A DNA stretch of 9,396 bases from Desulfobacula sp. (GTDB lineage: Bacteria > Desulfobacterota > Desulfobacteria > Desulfobacterales > Desulfobacteraceae). Under the pieces are notes generated by a model that was not told the origin of the DNA, did no database searches, and saw only the letters and a program-made list of their open reading frames with translations. Positions within the stretch are counted from its first letter, which is position 1, and each line of letters opens with the position of its first letter. A program made the translations under genes and the position numbers. The DNA is taken from positions 1-9,396 of the forward strand of contig JAOZRI010000075.1 of the NCBI GenBank assembly GCA_029940235.1, read 5' to 3'. Below are positions 1-6,039 of the stretch, one piece after another.

Positions 1-279
1 ATCAAAAATATTTTGATTATTAAATAGAGCTTTACCCTGCACTATTTTTGAAACAGGTTTAGGCAATAGTCTCATGATGGAGAGAGCTGTTACGCTTTTA
101 CCGCATCCTGATTCGCCAGCAACGCCAAGTACCCTTCCTTTTTTTAGTTGAAAACTTACCCCATCAACTGCCCGCACAACACCAAGTTCTGTATTAAATT
201 CAACTACAAGATCCTTTAAATCTAAAATAATATCATCATTTAGAACAGCGTCATCTTTGATTTTAATTTTGTCTTGCAC
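1..279 (-). CDS. Peptide/nickel-type ABC transporter ATP-binding protein, N-terminal 93 codons (partial)
   Basis: This is the start of the cytoplasmic ATPase subunit that powers uptake of the ligand bound by the adjacent lipoprotein. Reading leftwards from a GTG at 279-277, the frame stays open for exactly 93 codons to the window edge. A variable 16-residue lead is followed by an N-lobe typical of OppD/DppD/YejF, with the 'AVDGVSF' strand at residues 37-43, Walker A GESGCGKS at 55-62, then the 'VTALSIMRLLP' helix. The Q-loop, signature and Walker B lie outside the window. GTG was chosen because it sits 6 nt after the stop of the upstream gene, with a weak AGTAGG-like ribosome site, and the only later in-frame start, a GTG at codon 35, would cut into the fold. 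It is in the same frame as the binding-protein gene, separated by one TAG and two codons. Family is confident; the exact substrate and whether this is a single or a fused double ATPase (as YejF) cannot be told. Confidence 0.9.
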   Translation of the reverse strand, partial: MQDKIKIKDDAVLNDDIILDLKDLVVEFNTELGVVRAVDGVSFQLKKGRVLGVAGESGCGKSVTALSIMRLLPKPVSKIVQGKALFNNQNIFD

Positions 280-285
280 AACAAC

Positions 286-2151
286 CTACTTCGTTTTAAA
301 AGTGTCATCATTTATAACAACAGGTTTAAATTTTATATTCTGCTTCATTGCATTTAAGGTTTCATCCTTTTTTTTGTCATTAATCCAGAACAGACCGCCT
401 GTTGTGGAAGAGAAAGGATCAAACAGGCTGTCAGATCGTCTGGTACCATGAAAACCAGGCAATTCAAGCCATCTCCAATATCCAAGCCTTACATAGGGGA
501 CCATGAATGTCGGCACAAAGGCGCCTGTTTCATGGATGGCAGTCTGTATTTTCAATGATAATTGACGTCTCTCTTCTTCTCTTAAACTTGCCCTGTACTT
601 ATCAATTAGATCATCCAAACCAGGTACATCAGTATTGGTAATATTATTTGTCTGGGTTTTATGAGCATTGTCGGAATGCCATCCCTGCCAATAGGACGGC
701 CGCATATTTGTACTCCATCCCATCCATGCAACATCATGTTTTTTTTCCAGAAACTTTTTAAACATTGCTGTGGAATCCAATCTTTCAAGTAAAAGTTCAA
801 CACCAGCTTTTAGCGCATCCTCTTTTAACACCACAAGTCTTGGAGTATGCTCTTCATAACTATAAGTAACTTTAACAGAAAACCTGATTCCATGATTTTG
901 CCATATACCATCATCACCCCTTGACCAACCAGCATCTGACATCAGCTCATTAACTTTTGCAATATCATATTTTCTGGGTTTGATCTGATTATTGGTATAT
1001 TTTCCATATCCAGCAAAAGCCTGGGGCAGCCTGAAATAATCTTTTCTCAATACATTGTTTATAACTTTTTCAATATTCATTGCATGGGCAAAGGCATAAC
1101 AAAGATTTTTATCTTTAAAAATTGCCTTATCTTGGTTAAGCCACATGCCCTGGGCTGATCTCTCCTGATCATTAAAAAACCAGATTTTATTGATATATCC
1201 ATTTTTAAACAGATCAATATCTGATTTCCCATGCCAGTATTTTGGCATGGTCAAGCCAAAAGCATCAAGTTTCCCTTTTTTAAAATATTCCCATTGAAGA
1301 TTAAAATCCCTAATTACATCAAAGATAACATAATCAACATTAAATCTGTTTTTAAAATATTTTTTATCTCGAGCCCACCAATTATTCTTTCTTTTAAATT
1401 TAATAAATTTTCCTTTTTTAAAATCACTTAATGCATATGCGCCTGTATTTGGTGTGATTTTCCAATTATATTTTTCAACAAAACTTTCATCGAGTGTACC
1501 AAAATAGTGTTCAGGAATTGGAGAAATTCCAAGTTTCAGATGAAGATCAGGAACAGCTTTTGCACTTTTTACACCAATGGTATAATCATCATAAACAATA
1601 ATTTTTTCTATCTCTTTTGTATAATAATCATTGTACCAGGGGGCTATAATATATTCTGAACGCATAAACTTAAGAGTATAAACATAATCCCAGGCAGTCA
1701 CAGATTTGCCGTCTGACCATAGAGCATCCTTGTCAAGCTTGAAATACATAGTTTTTTTATCATCACCAAATGCCCAATGTGTTGCAAGTTCAGGAATAAT
1801 ATTATCTGTATTGGGATGGATGTTAATCAGTGACAGTTGATTATCAAGGATTGCACTTCTAAAAGAGCCATTTGAATCAGGACCCACCACTCTGAATGTC
1901 ATGGGGAAACTTGTAATGGCAGAGTGAAAAATTCCCCCTTTTTGTGCCCTTTCAGATGAAAAAAGAGGATCTGAAATATTTGTGACCCATTTCATATTTT
2001 CAGGAAGCTTTGCATATATCTTCTCTTTTGCAGATACAACAATCTTTTTTGTATCCCTATTTTGGGTTGCTTTTTCAGAATCATTCTGGCAGCCAACCAT
2101 GAAAAAAATCATGAATAATACAATAGAAAAATTAATACATCTCAAATTCAT
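286..2151 (-). CDS. Extracellular solute-binding lipoprotein, family 5 (YejA/OppA-like)
   Basis: This 621-aa protein is the ligand-capturing subunit of a peptide-type ABC importer. The N-terminus is a lipoprotein signal: Arg4, a hydrophobic stretch at about 6-19, and a lipobox-like M-V-G-C with Cys21 as the lipidated residue, so it should be membrane-anchored facing the periplasm (Gln at +2). After a charged linker (22-50) comes the SBP_bac_5 fold, with the recognisable block 'IIPELATHWAFGDD...ALWSDGKSVTAWDYVYTLK' at about 118-161 and 'ISPIPEHYFG' near 209. The length (about 600 aa) and the 'KGG' segment near residue 71 recall the YejA subgroup (microcin C / long peptide binding proteins) more than the shorter OppA/DppA, but this is a resemblance only. 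The start is supported by a CGGAG ribosome site 6-7 nt upstream. The gene leads directly into the ATPase gene; no permease lies between them. Ligand unknown. Confidence 0.88.
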   Translation of the reverse strand: MNLRCINFSIVLFMIFFMVGCQNDSEKATQNRDTKKIVVSAKEKIYAKLPENMKWVTNISDPLFSSERAQKGGIFHSAITSFPMTFRVVGPDSNGSFRSAILDNQLSLINIHPNTDNIIPELATHWAFGDDKKTMYFKLDKDALWSDGKSVTAWDYVYTLKFMRSEYIIAPWYNDYYTKEIEKIIVYDDYTIGVKSAKAVPDLHLKLGISPIPEHYFGTLDESFVEKYNWKITPNTGAYALSDFKKGKFIKFKRKNNWWARDKKYFKNRFNVDYVIFDVIRDFNLQWEYFKKGKLDAFGLTMPKYWHGKSDIDLFKNGYINKIWFFNDQERSAQGMWLNQDKAIFKDKNLCYAFAHAMNIEKVINNVLRKDYFRLPQAFAGYGKYTNNQIKPRKYDIAKVNELMSDAGWSRGDDGIWQNHGIRFSVKVTYSYEEHTPRLVVLKEDALKAGVELLLERLDSTAMFKKFLEKKHDVAWMGWSTNMRPSYWQGWHSDNAHKTQTNNITNTDVPGLDDLIDKYRASLREEERRQLSLKIQTAIHETGAFVPTFMVPYVRLGYWRWLELPGFHGTRRSDSLFDPFSSTTGGLFWINDKKKDETLNAMKQNIKFKPVVINDDTFKTK

Positions 2152-2383
2152 TTTTTCTCCGATTTTTAAAATTTATTTATGCTTTAAAACTATAACTCTT
2201 TATCAGATTAAACCATAAACAGGCAACTTTTCTTTTTTATATAAAACCGATATCAACCCTAAATCAAAATAGAGCAGCAGTTCAAATCACATATTTCTTG
2301 ATTTTAAATAGATTTCATGAAAAAATGCAGAATATTAAAGAAGACTTTAACAATGCATATAATTATTAAGGAGGGTTAGTACC
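2152..2383. other. Divergent intergenic region between binding-protein and aldolase genes
   Basis: This 232-nt, very AT-rich spacer separates two divergent genes and must hold promoters for both. No good sigma-70 pair could be assigned on either strand. On the minus strand, TTGATT followed after 17-18 nt by TATA-like sequence (around 2236-2267) is the best weak candidate for the transporter operon. No hairpin, riboswitch-like fold or sigma-54 site was seen. The strong ribosome site of the aldolase (AAGGAGGG) occupies 2368-2375. Confidence 0.4.
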
Positions 2384-3673
2384 ATGACAAAACCATTTGA
2401 ATACTCCTCAAGCTTTATCAACTCACTTGATCTTGGAAGGCCACCCAATATAAAAAAGATATTCCCAAACTCAAAAGCACTTATAGTCAGTGGTAAATAC
2501 ATAGATCATGCCATGCTGTTGAAAGGAAGCTGCATGACCATTGCTGCCAACGGTCGGAACTCTTTTGTTATCCGGGGTGCTCTTGCAGCTGCTCAACGGG
2601 CAAATGCAGCCATTATAATAGAAATAGCCAGATCTGAAGGTGGAACAGGTGCATATTGTTCAGTGAATTTGTGGAATATTGCAAGGCAGACAGATGCCTT
2701 TATGAACGAACTTGGCATTACCATTCCTGTTGCTATCCATGCAGATCATTTTGGAATTAAAAAACCAGAGGATATTGAACCTGCAAAAGAGGAGATTGTT
2801 TCTTTGTTTGATGCGGGTATTACATCAATTGCCATTGACGCTTCCCATATGCCCGATGATCAGAATCTTCTTGCAAACCTTGAATTACACAAATATATCC
2901 CTGACTGGGCCGGTCTTGAAACTGAAGTTGGTGAAATAAAGGGAAAACTTGGCCTGTCAACTGATGAGGAGGCACTATTTCTTATCCAGGGACTCAACGC
3001 CCATGATATTTTCCCAAACTGGATTGCTCTAAATAATGGAACAACCCATGGTATTGAAGCAAGTGACAAAGGAATAAATGTTGAACTGACTGCACAGATC
3101 CACAAAGCCCTTAAAAAATACAATATTTCAGGAGCCCAGCATGGCACCTCTGGCAACAACTCACAAAGACTTCGTGACATAGCTTCAAAAACCAGGACGA
3201 CCAAAGCCAATGTGGCAACAGCACTGCAGATGATCTCCTGGGGTTTTAAAGTTAATGACTATGGAAATGCAATCCTTGAAAATGGTGAATTTATAAAACA
3301 GAATGGTAAGGGGGTTTCACAATCTTTATGGAAAGAGATGCAGGCCTTTGCAAAAAAGAATGGCTTAAAAGGTGGTGATTTTAAAAAACTGAACCTCCCC
3401 TTTGAAAGCAAATCTCTAGTCCAGCCAAAAAAAATCCGGGATAGAATGGCAAAGGATGTTGAAGATTTTGTATTTACTCTTTTAACAGATATATTTAATA
3501 CTACAGACACTGCCACCATAGTCATTGAGGAGATTTTAAAGCACAGATCTCACGATCCTGGGAAAAAAGCCCATAATATTGAAGATAAAAATGAGTGGAC
3601 AGTTGAAAAGATAGTTGAAAAAGCTTTAAATATCACTAGTGACAAAGGCCCTGATGGAGATTTTGATGATTAG
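2384..3673 (+). CDS. Class II (zinc-dependent) fructose-bisphosphate aldolase family protein
   Basis: Class II aldolases use a zinc ion to cleave fructose-1,6-bisphosphate into dihydroxyacetone phosphate and glyceraldehyde-3-phosphate, or run the reverse reaction in gluconeogenesis, in the cytoplasm. The 429-aa product carries the expected landmarks in order: substrate-loop region 'AANGRNSF' (54-61), the active-site HADH (119-122, with Asp121 as likely catalytic acid and His122 as zinc ligand), 'IDASH' (151-155), 'ETEVGEIKG' (179-187), NNGTTHG (217-223, His222) and GAQHGTSG (250-257, His253). The start has an excellent AAGGAGGG site 8 nt upstream. It is longer than FbaA-type enzymes (about 350-360 aa); the extra length is a C-terminal region of roughly 80 residues rich in charged residues, ending in Asp-Asp. 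Family is secure; fructose-1,6-bisphosphate is the default substrate but a related ketose bisphosphate cannot be excluded. The gene appears monocistronic, since the next gene has its own promoter signal. Confidence 0.87.
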   Translation: MTKPFEYSSSFINSLDLGRPPNIKKIFPNSKALIVSGKYIDHAMLLKGSCMTIAANGRNSFVIRGALAAAQRANAAIIIEIARSEGGTGAYCSVNLWNIARQTDAFMNELGITIPVAIHADHFGIKKPEDIEPAKEEIVSLFDAGITSIAIDASHMPDDQNLLANLELHKYIPDWAGLETEVGEIKGKLGLSTDEEALFLIQGLNAHDIFPNWIALNNGTTHGIEASDKGINVELTAQIHKALKKYNISGAQHGTSGNNSQRLRDIASKTRTTKANVATALQMISWGFKVNDYGNAILENGEFIKQNGKGVSQSLWKEMQAFAKKNGLKGGDFKKLNLPFESKSLVQPKKIRDRMAKDVEDFVFTLLTDIFNTTDTATIVIEEILKHRSHDPGKKAHNIEDKNEWTVEKIVEKALNITSDKGPDGDFDD

Positions 3674-3681
3674 AAAAAAGC

Positions 3682-3709
3682 TAAAGTTTTAATTTTCTCA
3701 AACCGATAA
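3682..3709 (+). promoter_or_regulatory. Sigma-28 (FliA) flagellar promoter upstream of the flgM operon
   Basis: The sequence reads TAAAGTTT (3682-3689), 12 nt, ACCGATAA (3702-3709). The enterobacterial FliA consensus is TAAAGTTT-N11-GCCGATAA, so the -35 matches 8/8 and the -10 matches 7/8, with a spacer one base longer than ideal. It sits just after the aldolase stop and just before the DVU0524-like/flgM pair. That position makes biological sense, because flgM is a classic sigma-28 target. Transcription would begin near 3715-3717, at or just upstream of the AAGGAG ribosome site (3718-3723), giving a very short leader. Confidence 0.75.
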
Positions 3710-3731
3710 TCAAATTTAAGGAGAAAATTAA

Positions 3732-4172
3732 ATGCAGATACCGTCATATCAGATACAAAATGTCTTGAAAGTATATTCAAGGCAGCTGAGCCAGGGAAAA
3801 ATTTTAAGCAAGAACAGATTTGCAAATACCAGTAAAATTTCCGCTGACAGTGTTACTATTTCCTCTGAAGGTAAACGCCAGGCGATTATCGACAAAGTAG
3901 CTTCAAATATAGTGGACAGAATTATTACTGAAGGTCCAAAAGAGAAAAATGAAGAAAAAATCACAAGCCAGATTGAAAAAGAGCTTGGCAAAAAGATAAA
4001 TTTTACAAAAGAAAAAAATCAGTTCACATATACTAAGATTGATGAGAACAACCAGAAGATAACCCATACACTGTCTGTTGAAGACTCAAAATTTATTGTC
4101 CAAAGAATGACTGAACTTGCCCGAAAAATTGCAGACAACAATATGGAGTTACAAGGAGGCCCTAACCCATGA
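3732..4172 (+). CDS. DVU0524-family FlgM-associated protein
   Basis: This 146-aa, highly charged soluble protein has no signal peptide or membrane segment. The N-terminus ('SYQIQNVLKVYSRQL', about 5-19), its size and its place directly before flgM match the conserved FlgM-associated family typified by Desulfovibrio vulgaris DVU0524; this is recognition from memory, not a search. After a polar stretch with 'DSVTISSEGKRQ' (39-50), helices are likely at about 51-66 and 71-86. A short strand-like part (90-114) follows, and a C-terminal helix 'SKFIVQRMTELARKIADNN' (119-137). The start is set by AAGGAG 8 nt upstream. Its TGA overlaps the flgM ATG (ATGA), implying translational coupling and matched amounts, so a role as partner, stabiliser or export helper of FlgM is plausible but unproven. 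Function is unknown. Confidence 0.75.
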   Translation: MQIPSYQIQNVLKVYSRQLSQGKILSKNRFANTSKISADSVTISSEGKRQAIIDKVASNIVDRIITEGPKEKNEEKITSQIEKELGKKINFTKEKNQFTYTKIDENNQKITHTLSVEDSKFIVQRMTELARKIADNNMELQGGPNP

Positions 4173-4474
4173 AAATATCAAATTCTACTCCCAATTATAT
4201 CAATCAGGCATATGGAAACCAGGCAAATAATTCAACAAGTCAGGGACTTAAATCACAAAAAAGCAGTGAAGATGCCTTAACAGACAGCATTAATCTTTCT
4301 CACCGGACAAAAGATCTCCAGAAAATATCCAAAGCCATGGACATTAAACCTGCTGATAGAGAAAAATATGTTGCTGATATCAAACAGAAGGTTGAAACCA
4401 ATCAATATGATATTAATGCTGATACCATTGCAAAAAAAATGGTTGGCTCACTCATGAATGAAATTATCGGATAG
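4169..4474 (+). CDS. flgM: Negative regulator of flagellin synthesis (anti-sigma-28 factor FlgM)
   Basis: FlgM binds sigma-28 (FliA) and holds late flagellar genes off until the hook-basal body is complete, when FlgM is exported through it. The 101-aa product has the family layout: a disordered, Asn/Ser/Gln-rich N-terminal half (1-40) that would serve as the secretion signal, and the C-terminal sigma-binding domain (about 40-98). That domain has 'INLSHRTKDLQKI' (41-53), 'DREKYVADIKQKVETNQYDIN' (63-83) and 'DTIAKKMVGSLMNEI' (85-99). The size matches Salmonella FlgM (97 aa). A strong AAGGAGG lies 9 nt before the ATG, inside the end of the preceding gene, with which it overlaps by 4 nt. Expression is predicted from the sigma-28 promoter at 3682-3709, which would make it self-limiting. 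Confidence 0.9.
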   Translation: MKISNSTPNYINQAYGNQANNSTSQGLKSQKSSEDALTDSINLSHRTKDLQKISKAMDIKPADREKYVADIKQKVETNQYDINADTIAKKMVGSLMNEIIG

Positions 4475-4561
4475 AAATATTTACCCGGCATTTTTTTCTT
4501 TTCTTAATACTCCTTTTACAAAACAAAGCACAAAACACCTGATTACATTGCATATTTCCTA

Positions 4562-4577
4562 TGGCATAGCTTTTGCT
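4562..4577 (+). promoter_or_regulatory. Sigma-54 (RpoN) -24/-12 promoter
   Basis: TGGCATA (4562-4568), 4 nt, TTGCT (4573-4577) fits the RpoN consensus TGGCAYR-N4-TTGCW at every conserved base, with exact GG-to-GC spacing. It lies in the 232-nt gap between flgM and the next plus-strand gene, pointing at that gene, with transcription expected to start near 4588. Sigma-54 promoters need an AAA+ activator bound upstream. In a flagellar setting that would be an FlrC/FleR-type protein, whose gene is not in the window. Confidence 0.8.
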
Positions 4578-4693
4578 TTATAACTAATTAAAGACATATT
4601 TAAACAAAGAGGCTTTTGAGTAATGTTCAATTTTGTTTTAGTGCAAGGAAAATGAATAGAAGGTAACATGCAGCCAGAATATCAGATGCACAA

Positions 4694-4699
4694 AAGGAG
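4694..4699 (+). promoter_or_regulatory. Ribosome binding site deciding the start of the 153-aa gene
   Basis: AAGGAG lies 7 nt before the ATG at 4707, an ideal arrangement. The in-frame ATG at 4668 has only AGAAGG at a cramped 4-nt spacing, so 4707 is the preferred start. Confidence 0.65.
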
Positions 4700-4706
4700 T
4701 CAGTTC

Positions 4707-5168
4707 ATGAATAAAATAGAGCAGGTTAATGAAGCAGCCCACTCCCTTACCGGTTCAAAGATCAAGAGCTCAAAAGGGAAATACACTCAAGCCTTTGAGA
4801 ATGCACTGAACAAAGCCATGTACAAGCCTAAGGCAGAGGGTTCGAATATGGAATCTGCAAGTGCCCTACATGAAATCATCTCAAAGGATCTTAATATTAT
4901 CAATTTGTCAGACATTGTTTCAGGACAAACTGATCAACTTCTTGAAATGCTTGATGCCTATTCCAATAAACTTGTTGACCCACAAGTTTCATTAAAAAGT
5001 ATTGCTCCTGTCCTGGACGAGATAAGTAATAATGCGGAGAGTTTACTTAAAGAAACACAGAATTTGACAGATTCAGATATGGATTTAAGGCAGATTGCAA
5101 CACATACCATTATAACTGCACAAACAGAATATCTTAAATTTCAGAGAGGCGACTATAATAGTTTTTAA
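4707..5168 (+). CDS. Uncharacterised flagellum-linked protein (sigma-54-driven)
   Basis: I do not recognise a named family. From the preferred start the product is 153 aa; an ATG at 4668 would add 13 residues. It is soluble-looking, without signal peptide or membrane helix. The N-terminal part (1-55) is polar and lysine-rich with 'FENALNKAMYKPK' at 30-42, perhaps a flexible export-type leader. The C-terminal part is predicted to be helical: 'QTDQLLEMLDAYSNKLVDPQVSLKSIAPVLDEISNNAESLL' (74-114) and 'DMDLRQIATHTIITAQTEYLKFQRGDY' (124-150). The closing E-Y-L-K-F-x-R-G-D-Y looks like a conserved family signature. Position after flgM and behind a sigma-54 promoter points to a structural, chaperone or regulatory flagellar role; that is inference from context only. 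It ends 67 nt from the convergent mazG gene. Confidence 0.75.
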   Translation: MNKIEQVNEAAHSLTGSKIKSSKGKYTQAFENALNKAMYKPKAEGSNMESASALHEIISKDLNIINLSDIVSGQTDQLLEMLDAYSNKLVDPQVSLKSIAPVLDEISNNAESLLKETQNLTDSDMDLRQIATHTIITAQTEYLKFQRGDYNSF

Positions 5169-5199
5169 TTTGTAATGCTCAATTTTGGATTGTTTATCT

Positions 5200-5226
5200 A
5201 AGCACTTGAATATAATATGCTTTTTT
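5200..5226 (+). terminator. Weak intrinsic terminator candidate
   Basis: AAGCA (5200-5204) can pair with TGCTT (5218-5222) across a 13-nt loop, and the T-run continues to 5226, 58 nt after the end of the 153-aa gene. The 5-bp stem is poor, so this is only a possible terminator for the plus strand. Confidence 0.3.
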
Positions 5227-5235
5227 CTCTTTTAA

Positions 5236-6039
5236 TTAAAAATTACTGTGTAGCTTACCTTTATATTTATTTTTTGCCCTGCTCCAGAACACCTCTTTTC
5301 TATCCGAGGAGAGAGATGCCAGTTTAATATCTTTTTTTCTTAATTCATTTTCCATTAATCTAAATCTGCCTTCAAATTTGGCGGTTGCACCTGCAAGAGC
5401 TGTTTCCGGATGAATATCTGCAAACCTTGCGGCATTGACAAGAGTAAATAAAATATCTCCAAGCTCCATGCTTGCATCATCCTGATTTCCTGATTCCAGA
5501 GCTGATTCAAACTCTTGAATTTCCTCTTTAACTGTATCTAAAACATCATGGATACTATCCCACTCAAATCCCTCTTTTACTGCACTTTTGGACACTTTTA
5601 AAGCTCTGAGCAGTGAGGGCATTCCTTTGGGGACATCATCAAGTGCAGATTCTCTTTTACAGCCATTCTCCTTTTTTTCCTCAGCTTTGATCTTATTCCA
5701 CTGTATGTCCAGCTCTTCTTTTGTTGAAATTGATGCATATTCATACACATGGGGATGACGTCGAATCATTTTTTTTGCAACCTGCTCCACAACATCTGAA
5801 AAAGTAAAGTCGCCTCTTTCATTAAAAATTTCCATAATAAAAGCAAACTGGAATAATACATCTCCCAACTCTTCGCAGGTGTTTAACAAATCTCTCTTTG
5901 CAATGGCTTCTTCAAGTTCATATAACTCTTCTGCAAGGCACTTCCACATTGTTTCCGGGGTCTGCACCCTATCCCATGCACACCCGTTTTCACCTCTTAA
6001 TGTCTGAATAATCTTAAACAGTGTATCTATTTTTTCCAA
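5236..6039 (-). CDS. mazG: Nucleoside triphosphate pyrophosphohydrolase MazG
   Basis: MazG hydrolyses (d)NTPs, especially non-canonical ones, to the monophosphate and pyrophosphate, and in E. coli also modulates ppGpp during starvation. The 267-aa length matches E. coli MazG (263 aa) and both tandem domains are present. The N-terminal domain has 'ENGCAWD' (17-23), the metal-binding EExxE of 'EELYELEEAI' (37-46), 'CEELGDVLFQ' (55-64) and 'RRHPHVY' (93-99). The hinge 'SALDDVPKGMPSLLRA' spans 131-146. The C-terminal domain has 'VKEEIQEFESAL' (170-181) and 'MELGDILFTLVN' (191-202). The usual Pro of 'NGCPWD' is Ala here. The start codon is TTG (6039-6037), supported by GGAAGG 9 nt upstream and by homology from the first residues. 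It overlaps the end of the upstream cvpA-like gene by 13 nt, so the two are co-transcribed. Confidence 0.93.
   Translation of the reverse strand: MEKIDTLFKIIQTLRGENGCAWDRVQTPETMWKCLAEELYELEEAIAKRDLLNTCEELGDVLFQFAFIMEIFNERGDFTFSDVVEQVAKKMIRRHPHVYEYASISTKEELDIQWNKIKAEEKKENGCKRESALDDVPKGMPSLLRALKVSKSAVKEGFEWDSIHDVLDTVKEEIQEFESALESGNQDDASMELGDILFTLVNAARFADIHPETALAGATAKFEGRFRLMENELRKKDIKLASLSSDRKEVFWSRAKNKYKGKLHSNF

Noticed and set aside
2216..2253. ACCGATAT at 2246-2253 as a second sigma-28 -10 element
   Set aside because: Only 6 of 8 matches, and the nearest upstream TAAA is 26 nt away instead of about 15, so no FliA promoter can be built.
2335..2363. TATAAT at 2358-2363 as the aldolase -10 box, with TTAAAG 17 nt upstream
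   Set aside because: Transcription would start near 2370, inside the AAGGAGGG ribosome site (2368-2375), destroying it; the -35 is also poor.
2860..3210. 116-aa minus-strand open frame inside the aldolase gene
   Set aside because: It lies wholly opposite a gene with clear conserved motifs and shows no family features of its own; a shadow frame.
4475..4500. Possible terminator after flgM (T-rich run near 4490)
   Set aside because: There is a T-rich stretch but no stem that can form in front of it.
4668..4706. Longer 166-aa version of the unknown flagellar gene starting at 4668
   Set aside because: Its ribosome site is weak and too close, whereas the ATG at 4707 has AAGGAG at 7 nt; kept only as an alternative start.
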